Below, piece by piece: positions 34,843-45,492 of a DNA stretch of 64,000 bases. Made by a program: the position numbers and the translations under genes. The notes under the pieces are model-generated. The model saw nothing but the letters and a program-made list of their open reading frames with translations, was not told the DNA's origin and made no database searches. Within the stretch, counting starts at the first letter, position 1. Each line of letters opens with the position of its first letter. This DNA is from Acarospora socialis (taxonomy: Eukaryota > Ascomycota > Lecanoromycetes > Acarosporales > Acarosporaceae), in assembly GCA_025617375.2 (NCBI GenBank), contig JAMYGW020000009.1:1364001-1428000 (forward strand). The letters run 5' to 3'.

Positions 34843-37800
34843 ATGCCTTTCCGCTTTGGCTACCTTTGCGATCTTTTGTCTTCTCTTGAAGCACTTCAAA
34901 CCCGCGATCCCCCTTTCCTGCCAGCCAGACTGAAGGAAGAATACCGCAAGACCATTGACCTATGGTTCCGCAGCCACCGCGCCCGTATCGATTCGTCGAC
35001 TACGGACTGTGTTGCTCTCCTGTCGGCGCTCTTCCCCGAGAGGAGAACAGACCGGGTATATAGGCTCAAAGAGCCCTCACTAGTAAGGATCCTCGGTCGC
35101 TGTCTCTCCCTAGGCGCAACTAGAGCCAGGGAGCTCAATGGATGGCGAGAAAGAGGTGGAGGAGACCTCGGTGACTGCGTTGAGAGGGTTCAGAGGCAGG
35201 CCGAAATGCCTGTCCCTCGGTCCGGGAACGAAGTCACGGTTGAGCAAGTGGATAGCGCCCTTGCTCAGATTGCGGCTAAATGCCGCTTTTCGAGCCCAGC
35301 GGTCCGGGGCCGTACCAAGGAGTCGGATTGGGTCGCATCGGATGTGGACGGCATTCTCACCCCGCTGCTGCATAGGATGAGCAGCAGGGATATGAAATGG
35401 TTCACAAGAATTGTTCTGAAGGATTATGCGCCTATTGTTTTACCGGACGGCTTGGTGTTACGGAGTTTCCACTTTCTATTGCCGGAATTATTGAAATTCC
35501 AGGACTCTTTCGATGCTGTTGTTCCTTTGATTCGGGGTCCGGTGATTGGTGCTTTTCCTGCACAAGTCAAGAAGCAGGACCAATCTTTCTACCGGGCTGG
35601 TGCTGCAACAGTGTTGATGCCGAAGGTTGGCGTGAAGGTCGGACGGGTGCCTTATCTGAAGGCACGGAGTATCAAGCACTGCGTGCAGATAGCTGGAAGG
35701 AGAAGGATGAGTCTGGAGAGGAAGTACGATGGGGAGTACTGCCAGATTCACATTGATCTTACCAAGGGGTGGGATTGGGTACAGATCTTCTCGAAGAGCG
35801 GGAAGGATTCCACTTTGGATCGGGAGGGGTTTCACGAATCCCTCAAGAAGTGTTTAAGAATTGGAGGACCCGGTTGCAAATTTGCTTCAAAGTGCATCTT
35901 GGAAGCTGAGTTGGTCGTTTGGAACGATGAAGATGGCAAGGTCGAGGAGTTTCATAAGTTGCGGAAACACCTCTCAAGATCCGGGTCATTCTTGGGTACC
36001 GCCAACGATTCTCAGTAAGTCCGCAAATGCGTGGATACGGGTAGCTTTGCCGGTGGCTGACTCAATAGCAGGCCCCATGACTTCGAGCACTTGATGCTCA
36101 TCTTCTATGATGTGCTGTTGATTGATACAGACCCAGTTCTTACTAAACCTCAGCGGGATCGCCGGAAGCGACTGGAGCAACTCGTGCTACCGATGCCAGG
36201 CAGAGCAGATCTGGTCATGCGAGAAGAAGTTTACTTCTCCTCCCCTGAAGGTCCGAAGCGACTTCAGCAAGCCTTCGCGAGCGGCATCACGCAGCGATGG
36301 GAAGGCTTCGTGCTTAAGCCGTGCGATGAGCCATACTTCAGTATGATGGAACACTCGAGAGATGACTATTCTGGGTGTTGGATCAAACTGAAGAAAGACT
36401 ACATCCAGGGACTGGGTGACACCGCTGACTTTGCGGTTGTCGGTGCAGGTTACGACAGTAACCACGCAAACGCTGTTGGACTGAACAACCTCTCCTGGAC
36501 GCATTTTCACATCGCATGCCTGGAAAACAAAGAAGACGTGGTTCGCTTTGACGCTAAGCCGCTGTTCAAGATTGTGGATGCGGTGAACCAGTGTATCAGG
36601 AAAGATGACCTAGAGACCCTCAACCAGCTAGGCCAGTTCAGAGCAAAGGCTTACAACCCAAAAGGCAACTACGATGCCTTCGAGGTACGATTTTCACCAA
36701 ACCTCGGTCAGAGGATGGAGGTTGTGTTCGATCAACCTTTCGTTTTTGAAGTTATGGGAAGTGGCTTTGACAAACTGCCAAACACCAACTATTTCACGTT
36801 ACGCTTCCCACGCGTGTTGAAAGTTCACTGGGACAGGACCTTCAAAGATACTGTTAGCTTGTCAGAATATGAGGACATGGCCGATCAAGCGAGAAGTATC
36901 CCGGTTGACGCGACGTCACAGGAGGATGCCGCATGGATTGCAAAACTTGAGAAAGCGGACAGGGGTAAACGCGGTGTTCCGTCCTGGTGGGAAGAATCTC
37001 AGAATAGGTTATCTAGTCAGCCTAGTACTGAAGCTTCGCAAACTCACAATCATAGCCAATCTTCGAAACGTAGAAAGATTGCGCCACCGGCTTCCCTGAT
37101 ACGCGTCGACACGCAGGAGATGCTCCCGGGAGAAACGCGTTCGCAAACCGGCGAACCCTTCCCACGCCTCACCCCACAAGGTTCGCAAGCTACGGCAATG
37201 TCATTACCCACTCCGCCTGCGTCCTCCCAGGAAGTGGCAATGCACACAGGCCTCAAGGCATCAACCGTTTGCGATGCTGGTCCTTCGGCTGGAAACAGCA
37301 GGAAGCGCAATGCAGACATCAGTGACGGATATCAGCATGGTAGCAATCCGAAAAGAATCAGATCTAGCGCGCCTGAATCCTATAAAGCTGCGTCTGATTC
37401 ACTCCGCTCCACACAAGTCGCGTCCAGCAAAGCGCCGCTCTCAGAGATTACCAATCCTTCCCTTCACCGAAGAGCATCACCACCGATCAGAAGGTCTAGG
37501 AAGTCGATGGATACAAAGGACATCACTGAACGTCAGGGTCTCGTTGGGCAACAGAATCAACGCAATATGACCGTGCCAAAAACGCCCGATCCAACTCCTA
37601 CCGAGCAACCTGCTTCAGCAGTCAACGACGCGCCAACGCACCGGTCACCATCTCCATCTCCATCTCCACCTAGATCTCAAATCTCTACGCCCACAGTTTC
37701 ACCTTCTACTCGTCTGACAGCTTCACCTTCCACACGGCCCACAACCTTCACCACCGGCGCAGCCTCCACACACCTCGACTGCAGACTCACAAACTCCATC

Positions 37801-38253
37801 GTGCTCCTGGCCCCCTCTATCAACCAGATGCCCTACCTCACCGAAAACCTGCTTTCGCCATACCACGCCAAAGTCTTCGTAGACCCGCTGAAATTCATCG
37901 CCTACGACTCTTCTCAACCTGCACCTCCAACCTCGCGCATCGAATCTGAGTCTGGTTCCTCCGCTCAAGTCGCACCAGCAGCCCCACGCAGGACGCGGAA
38001 GCTCGTGCTTGTGGAGTCACATCGACCTCAGGAGTCGGCTTGGCTGGTCCGCGAGTTTAAGAGACTTCAAACCTATCAGGACATTGAGTTTTTCGATTGG
38101 AGGGTTTTGGAGGACTTGGTGGAACTTCGGGAGGGGGGTGAGAAGTGGAGGAGAATGTGGGCGAAGTGGTTTGAGGGGAGGGTTGCGTGGGAGGAGGGGG
38201 TTGGTGGGGAGATCGGGAAGGCTACCGAGGAGTGGATTTATGATAATTCGTGA
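34843..38253 (+). CDS. ATP-dependent DNA ligase, ligase IV-related, with C-terminal extension
   Basis: Likely seals DNA nicks or ends in the nucleus. Two exons (34843-36014, 36072-38253) give 1117 aa. The N-terminal ligase domain starts G-Y-L-C-D-L-L-S-S-L-E. The adenylation motif K-Y-D-G-E-Y puts the active lysine at residue 294, followed by motifs E-A-E-L-V-V and E-G-F-V-L-K-P, then W-I-K-L-K-K-D-Y and an OB-fold region. A Ser/Pro/Thr-rich linker (about 640-930) leads to a C-terminal segment with BRCT-like spacing (N-S-I-V-L-L-A-P, D-W-R-V-L). The ATG at 34843 is preferred over 34771 because family similarity starts directly after it (M-P-F-R-F-G-Y). It differs from canonical LIG4 by its divergent C-terminus, so I do not call it LIG4 itself. 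Confidence 0.82.
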
Positions 38254-38541
38254 GGGGTTAATGGGTGTCAGTAGGTTCTTGGACGGTTTTTATGGCGGTT
38301 GGTGTTTCTGTGCATAGGTGGACAGCAGGTTTATTGGAGTTGGATATCTACAGGCACGCATCTAGACTGCATCGATAGATTGATACCCTCCTATTTCAGC
38401 ATCTAGTCAAACCAGAATATTTCAATGTGTGCCAGTTGAACCGTCTACGTTACTACCTCACAAACCGACTATCAATTGGACGTGCAATGCTCAACCCATC
38501 CGTCTCATCTATTACACTCAGTTCTAACAAGTCTATCGATT

Positions 38542-39657
38542 CTATTTCTGCCTCTTATAGATCTTCCCCAAAAACCCCTCAAACACCTCCCTCTTCAACC
38601 CCTCGCTCTCATCCACCTGTCCAATCATCTCCCGTATCTCCCTCACCTTCTCCTCCTCATACTCCCGATACACCTCATCGAGCCTCAGTTCCGCAAACAC
38701 CCTCTTCACCTCCCTCTCCCTCGCCCCATCCTTCCTCCCATAATTCTCCTCCAGCACCCTTCGCTGCGCCGCCGACGCCCGCCGCAGCGCCTGATTGACG
38801 AGCCACGAGCACTTATTATCCTGAATGTCCGTCCCGATCTTCCCGATCGTCTCCGGCGCCCCGAAATTATCCAGATAGTCGTCCTGGATCTGGAAATACT
38901 CGCCGAGCGGGATCAGGATGTCGCGCGTCTGCGCCAGGTTCCGCGGCGTCGCGAGTCCGAGCAGGTGCAGGGACAGCGCAACTGGCAGGTAGAAGGAATA
39001 CCACGCCGTCTTGTACACGACGATGAAGGTGTACTTGTCCATGGAGAAGTTGGCCAGGTCGACGTGGTCTTCCGGCGCGGTCAGCAGGTCGCAGGTTTGG
39101 CCGAGTTCGGTCTTGAAGGTGATGTCGTGGAAGAGCTCGAGCAGGTCGACGTAGCATTTCTCGTGCCGGAAGTGTTTTCGCAGCAGGATGTAGATGGACG
39201 ATTCGAGCATGAAGGCGTCGTTGATGGCGATCATGCCCACGCCCGGCTGCAGGTACCAGCAGGGTTGGCCGCGCCGGGTTTGCGACGAGTCCATGATGTC
39301 GTCGGATACGAGGAAGAAGGCTTGTAGGAGTTCCGTCATCCAGCCGAGGGTGGCCGAGCGGAAATATTCGTCTGGGGTTAGGGGGCGCGAGAGGAGGAGG
39401 GAGCTGGTGTCGGGCACGGACATGCCGCGGTTGCATTTCCCACCCAGGGTGTTGTGTTCTAGGGACTAGATTGGTTTGGTGAGTTTTGCGGTGTCAATTG
39501 AGTCAAGGGTGATGAGGGTCAGTGTTAGGATTGAGGAGCGTACGTCTTGATACCATTTCAGCGCGTTCGACGGGATGCCATGTTCCTTTGCGTGCTCGCT
39601 GAGATCTTCCACGAGCCTGGGGAAGATGGACTCGAACTCTTTCAATGTTGTGGGCAT
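38542..39657 (-). CDS. ERG20: Farnesyl pyrophosphate synthase
   Basis: Condenses DMAPP/GPP with IPP to farnesyl-PP, the branch point to ergosterol, dolichol, quinones and prenylation. Two exons (39657-39544, 39465-38542) give 345 aa, the usual FPPS length. The first aspartate-rich motif reads D-D-I-M-D with preceding A-F-F-L-V-S, giving the bulky residues that limit chain length. The second reads D-D-Y-L-D within [17 protein letters not shown] follows the first. The C-terminus ends K-I-Y-K-R-Q-K as in fungal FPPS. It is convergent with the ligase gene (288 bp) and divergent from APC8 (509 bp). Confidence 0.96.
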
Positions 39658-40166
39658 TCCGAGAAGAGCAGTGATATTTGCAGGTGATGAGTTAGATAAT
39701 TGTAGATTGTGCTAGATCGCAACGCTGTCAATCTCTGTTTGTATACGAAGGTAAACAGAAGTCATAATTTTATTGCGGGGCAGAAGAAGGCGGTCAAGTT
39801 TACTTCGGCGTGGTCTAGACGGGCACTAAGCGTTTTAGGGCTAGAGGACCCCGGGTTATATGCAAGGGCGACACTTTACTTCGTCGTCATTGTTGACAGC
39901 TTATGGCTATAAAATTACTTGCCTTGATAGACGTATCATGACACAGGAATACTCGATCTAATACAATTGTCCCGCACTACATGAGCCTGGTCAAACACAG
40001 ATCGAGGACAGCTACCGTTCGCTGTCCCAGGTGTTGCAGATAACGCATGTGATAGCGCGCCTACCATATCAGAACACACTGACGCCAGCAGTCTGCAAAA
40101 ATAAATGAATCTGTGCTTAGACTATCAAGACTATTGATTTAAAATTCTCAGTCTCAATTACACGCA
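39658..40166. promoter_or_regulatory. Shared divergent promoter of ERG20 and APC8
   Basis: 509 bp between two start codons that point away from each other. No box stands out; nothing else recognised. Confidence 0.45.
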
Positions 40167-42389
40167 ATGGCCAACTTCACAGCGCGCAATGCCGAGGAGC
40201 TGCGGTCAACGCTGCAGGACGCGGTGGTGAGATGCTCGGAACGCTGCCTCTACCAGTCTGCCAAATGGTAATCCCAACCCTTATAGAGAAACAGTTGTTC
40301 TGCGTTTCAAGACTAAGCTTTTCAGGGCAGCGGAACTCTTGACCTCCCTACACGTGCCCGATCCAGATGCCGGATCAGACACAGAACCCGACTCTCCTAT
40401 GGACAGTGCTGAACCTCTTCCACCATCTTGGCCAACAGTCGTCACTACCAACGTCGAATCCGCTGAAGCGAAACTCGAGGCCCAGGAACTACATAAATAT
40501 CTCTTAGCGAAATCCTACTTCGACTGCCGCGAATATGATCGCTGCGCCGCTGTCTTCCTCCCGTCGCGCTTGCCGAGAGACACTATGTCGACGGCTTCCC
40601 CTTCAAAAGCCAAACAGCCTACTCCAAGTCCGCGGAAAGGGAAATCGAAGGCTTCGACGAACCCTACCATACCACCGCGGAATCCATTTCCACGACTGAG
40701 CCAGAAAGCGCTCTTTCTTGCCCTATACGCGAAATACATGTCTGGGGAGAAGCGCAAGGATGAAGATAGTGAAATGGTACTTGGACCTCAAGATGGAGGG
40801 GCAACGGTAAACAAGGAGTTAGTGGGTCTCGGGCGGGGATTACAAGGATGGTTTGCAGAGATAAAGAAGGAAGGACAAGACGAGAGATATGGCCAAGGAT
40901 GGTTGGAGTATCTGTATGGTATTGTGCTCGCCAAAGGAAAGAATGAGGAAGAGGCGAAAAGTTGGCTTATAAGAAGTGTCCATCTTTACCCGTACAACTG
41001 GGGAGCCTGGCTTGAGCTGAGCGAGCTTCTAGGCAGTGTCGAGGAGGTGTGTCAGCCATGAGGTTCGTGACTAGAAGGTGATATGCTGAAAAGTGTGACA
41101 GTTGAACCGAGTCTCACAAGAATTACCCAACAATATCATGGCCCTGATATTCCGTCTTTATACTAGCCAAGAGCTATACCAGTCCACAGATCAAACTCAC
41201 AGTCAGTTGACGGAGCTTGAACGTCTCTTCCCAAACAGTCAATTCCTCAAAACCCAGCGAGCCCTCCTTTTCTACCACTCAAAAGGTACCTCTTCACACG
41301 CCCCTTTGCTCCTTCGCTCCTCTGCTTCATGATCCATTGGTCGCTGAACGAGTACCACTGCCAGACTTCGACGAAGCCGAATCCATCTTCTCGGCCCTCA
41401 TGCACCACGACCCGCACCGCATCGACTCCCTCGACCACTATTCCAACATCCTCTACGTCATGTCCGCCCGACCCAAACTCGCCTTCCTCGCCCAACTCGC
41501 CACCACCACCGACAAATTCCGCCCCGAAACGTGCTGCGTCGTAGGCAACTACTACAGTCTCAAATCGGAGCACGAAAAAGCCGTCATGTACTTCCGACGC
41601 GCCCTGACCCTCGACCGCTCCTTCCTCTCCGCCTGGACGCTGATGGGCCACGAGTACGTCGAGATGAAGAACACGCACGCCGCCATCGAGTCCTACCGGC
41701 GCGCCGTCGACGTCAACCGCAAGGACTACCGCGCCTGGTACGGCCTCGGCCAGACGTACGAGGTCCTGGAAATGCACTACTACGCCCTCTTCTACTACCA
41801 GCGCGCCGCCGCCCTGCGGCCCTACGACCCGAAAATGTGGCAGGCCGTCGGCTCGTGCTTCGCCAAGATGGGCAAGGCCGTGCAGGGCATCAAGGCGCTG
41901 AAACGCGCCCTCGTCGCCGGCACGTATTACGATAACGGCGCGGTGGGCAGCTCGTTCGGCTCGTCGGCACAGGATGCCTTGATGGCGCCCTCCGCCGTCA
42001 TGGATCCGGAAACGTTGTTCCAGATCGCGGCCCTGTATGAGAAACTCGACGACCTCGACGAGGCCGCGGCGTATATGGAACTCACGCTCGCGCAGGAAGA
42101 GGGGCCGTCTGCTTCGGCGGAGGATAGCCATACCGGGGGCCAGGGGCTGGGTGTGGGCGTCACGCCCACGACGAGTAAGGCGCGCATGTGGTTGGCGCGG
42201 TATGAGTTCAGTTGTGGGGAGAGGGAGGCGAGGGATGGTGCAAGAAGAGATAGTAACGCGAATGGGAACAAGGGAAAGGAGAGGTTGCTGAGGGCCATGG
42301 AGCTGGCGAACGAGTTGTGTCAGGATGGGGTCGAGGTCGAGGAGGCGAAGGCGTTGATTCGGGACGTTAGGGCGCGATTGGAGGGATGA
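40167..42389 (+). CDS. APC8: Anaphase-promoting complex subunit 8 (Cdc23)
   Basis: TPR scaffold subunit of the APC/C ubiquitin ligase that drives metaphase-anaphase transition. Four exons (40167-40267, 40326-41046, 41102-41285, 41365-42389) encode 676 aa. The N-terminal APC8 domain has a Ser/Pro/Lys insert at about 125-155. A TPR array follows from about residue 335, with recognisable units around [31 protein letters not shown] and M-W-Q-A-V-G-S-C-F. The intron at 41286-41364 is needed because the two flanking coding frames differ; splicing gives the conserved D-F-D-E-A-E. Base composition of the last exon is markedly GC-rich compared with exons 1-3. Confidence 0.93.
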
Positions 42390-43039
42390 GATGAGGTGAG
42401 TAGACGGGTGTGGTTGATGGGGATGGGGTGTGGGTAAATGGGTTTAAGGGTCATGGGTAGGGTGAGGAGACGAAAGCAGAGGTATGCGAAAGTGTGCGGG
42501 TTCGAGGGCGTTTGTTTGCTGTTTACTCCACCTCTACCGGCCAAATCTGGTGTCTGGTTATTTTGCTTGTTGCAGAAGCTGTCTTAAATTCCCATGCTGT
42601 GGCTCGAAAGACGTGCGTAGGTAGCCACAGAGATGCATGCGGTACATACGTACAGTGATCGACCAGGCGAGATAGAGACGAAAGAAAGGTAAGATACATG
42701 CAAATGGGGAAGAACAAATGAAAAGAACAAATAACTTTGCGCACGCATGGAAGGAGATGAATATTCTGCGAAAAGACTTGGAGAAGGTTCTCGACGCTCG
42801 ATTATGCAGCGAGATGCGGACGTTGTCGGTCAGGAAAGATAGACCAAAGGAAAGTATCAATGTACAAATCATAGGGTACAGTGCAGTCGCCTACTGCATA
42901 TCTCCACCTCCGTCTCCGTCTCCACATTATTATTGTCAAAGCTCGATATTCACAGCTCACGATACCTCACCCTCACTCGTCTCCGCTCTGTCGCTCTCGC
43001 GCCGACTATCGTCACACGTTCCTTATCCCGCTCGCTTCC
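42390..43039. other. Convergent 3' region of APC8 and glycogen synthase
   Basis: 650 bp containing both 3' UTRs. Open frames of about 70-160 codons here have no domain support, and one overlaps the glycogen synthase tail antisense. Confidence 0.5.
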
Positions 43040-45492
43040 TCAAGACACTCGTACGGGCCCGTTCAAGAGGCCATCGACAGGCGACGTGCCACCGGTCGCT
43101 TTCTTCGGGCTGCGCAGGTTCAGCGGGAAGGGGTAGTCGTCTGGATCTTCCTCTTCCCTGTACAGTATTCAGTATTGATTCCAAAGGAGAGAGTCAGGGG
43201 AAGTAGAGACTTACGGCAACTTCCACGCAATGTAATCCTCCGTGCTCAGCCCCTCGCGACCTTCCTGTAACGAGGCGAAATCACCAGGCGTCATCATGCC
43301 GCTGCGGTCTCTCGGCGAGCCGGGGGCGGATAAGGGTCTTGAGATCTTCTGCTCGGTGCTGTCGAAGAAACCGGTATCGTCGTATTCGTCTTCGAAGGAT
43401 GTTGGGTATGCTGAGGGACGTTAGTCTGTAGACATGCAACAGCTTGCTTTGGTGGGAGACAAACCTCTTCTCAGAGCTAATTGTCGAGCCTTGATGTATT
43501 CCATCCCCATCCGCTTCCAATCCAGGAGATCGCTCAGTCGCTCGGTCCGGTTTCGCTGGTTGATTCGCTGCCGTCGGCTCTTGGCGGCAAAGTCGAACAT
43601 GAAGCCGGTGAGTTGGTTGACGGAGTCGTCCACGCCCTTCATTCGTCGGTCGACTATGTAGATGCCGTAGTCGGACGAGTTCTCAATGAGTTCCTCCATG
43701 TAGCATCCGAATCCAGACAGGTTCGTCGTGATGCTGGGCACACCCATGACCGTGCACTCGGCTGGCGTGTATCCCCACGGCTCGTAGTACGAGGAGAAAA
43801 CGCCGAGATGCGTACCACGCACGAAGTCGTCGTAGTCAAGGGGAAGGACTGGGTTGGCGGAATTGAGGAATTCGGGGTGAAAGACGACCTTGACTCGATC
43901 CGACGGCTGGTTGAAGAGTTGAACTCGGCGAATCTGGTTCAGAATCGGATCTTCTCCGTCGTTGGCCATATTGTGCGTCACTATAGGCGGCAACGTGTTT
44001 CTCTTCATAGCGAATAATCGACGCCGGAGCATGATCCGATCTCCGCTACTGAGCAGGTCCTTGTCGTCGGGTAGATTATCGCCTTCGTGCCAACTCAACG
44101 AGCGGTCAAACAGACGTTTGCCGACTGCTCGCTCAATGATGTCGACCGTATCCCGGAGGGATTTGATGACGGCTTGGCCTTTGAGTGCCTCGACGGTCAA
44201 GGACTGAGTCTGCGCAGGCATGATGATGAAAGCGACCACGGTCGTCTTGGACCCTGACGTTTTCAGTCTGTGATTCAAACGTGCCAGTGCCTCGATGAAC
44301 ATGTCCACGCCCTTATTTCGGTACTCATACCTCCCCGCAGTGAAGAAGTAAAGTGTATCATCGGGCTGGAAATCGTTGTGACCGTAGAAATGGCCGCGGA
44401 CGAAATCATGTATCTTTTCTTTTGACTGCTGGTGGAGATTTTGGAATTCGTGCATCGCGGAGAACTTCTTTACGTTCAACCCATTTGGCAACACTCCGTC
44501 CGGTTTCCGTTTCAGTAGGTGCTCGCTCTCGTAGGCGGTGATGTGTGAGACGGTTGTGAAGACATCGGCAGAATGCGCCGCGGCGCGCTCGATGCAGTAC
44601 CGATGGTAGATGCCACGCTTGCCCGCTTCCGCGTCCACGTCGAAATACTGCAAGTTATTGTAGAAGTCCACCGAGCCGGCACATAGATACCGGCCCAGAA
44701 GGGTCGCGTGAGTGGTGAAGATGGTGGTCACATCTATCCGCCTCTTCTTGGTCAGAGGCAAAGCAACACCCGCCAGCCATTCGTGAAAGTGGGCCACGAT
44801 CGCCCTCCGCTTTTCGTGAGACACGAACTATGGTCTTCAGTCAGCTAGACTCGCGGTCATCGACTGCAACAGCGTACCTCTCCAAGGAACCAAGCGACCA
44901 GGTAACCGAATACGACCGCCTCATTGGTCTCATCATCGCCCGGAGGCGAGGGTATGCCGGCCGTGTTCCAAAGGTCGGCTTTCCACTCATCCAGGAAGCG
45001 GTAGCCAGTCTTGGTGTCGATCAATAACACCCGTGGAGCACCTTCGATCAACCATCTGCCGTATAGCAGCCCTATCCCTCGTGCTTGCATATTCGATATC
45101 GACTGCGCCAGCTCGGGGTTTGTCGGCGTTAGGGGCTCGACTTCAACGGCAGCCTAGTCATCCGTCAGCGTTTGTCTCGACGCTGTGCCACGATTGCAAA
45201 TACCGAAGCACGGTTGAGTGGGCCGACGAGGGTGTATCTGTCTCCATACTCGGCGGTGGTGACGGGCGCTTTCGACTTGATCACCGAGTAAATGCCTCCA
45301 ACTGCAGGTGATCAATAGGGAGATCAACCGTTGGCTGTCCGAACGACACTCACCCCGATTAGCAACTTCGGTCGAGACCTCGAAGAGCAAATGGCTCTTT
45401 ATATCCCGCTTTCCGGAGTCGGCGTCCTCCATGGTGCCGTTGGTGTGAGCACCGGTGACCTCGGAGGAGGAGGACGACGACGACGAGGCCAT
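43040..45492 (-). CDS. GSY1: Glycogen synthase (GT3)
   Basis: Transfers glucose from UDP-glucose to glycogen in the cytoplasm. Six exons (45492-45354, 45301-45204, 45153-44878, 44827-43465, 43410-43215, 43157-43040) encode 729 aa. The UDP-Glc-binding N-terminus reads [16 protein letters not shown]. The C-terminal GT domain has the [10 protein letters not shown] motif with its catalytic glutamate region. R-R[12 protein letters not shown] supplies the Arg cluster used by glucose-6-phosphate in yeast enzymes. The tail ([10 protein letters not shown]) resembles the phosphoregulated C-terminus. The first 20 residues are an unusual Ser run followed by Glu/Thr. All six exons join in phase. Confidence 0.96.

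Noticed and set aside
38476-39327. Plus-strand 283-codon open frame
   Set aside because: It is exactly antisense to ERG20 exon 2, whose FPPS motifs are unambiguous; leucine-rich, GC-skew-driven shadow.
41247-42131. Minus-strand 294-codon open frame
   Set aside because: Antisense to the APC8 TPR exon; Val/Gly/Arg-rich reading typical of a shadow in GC-rich coding DNA.
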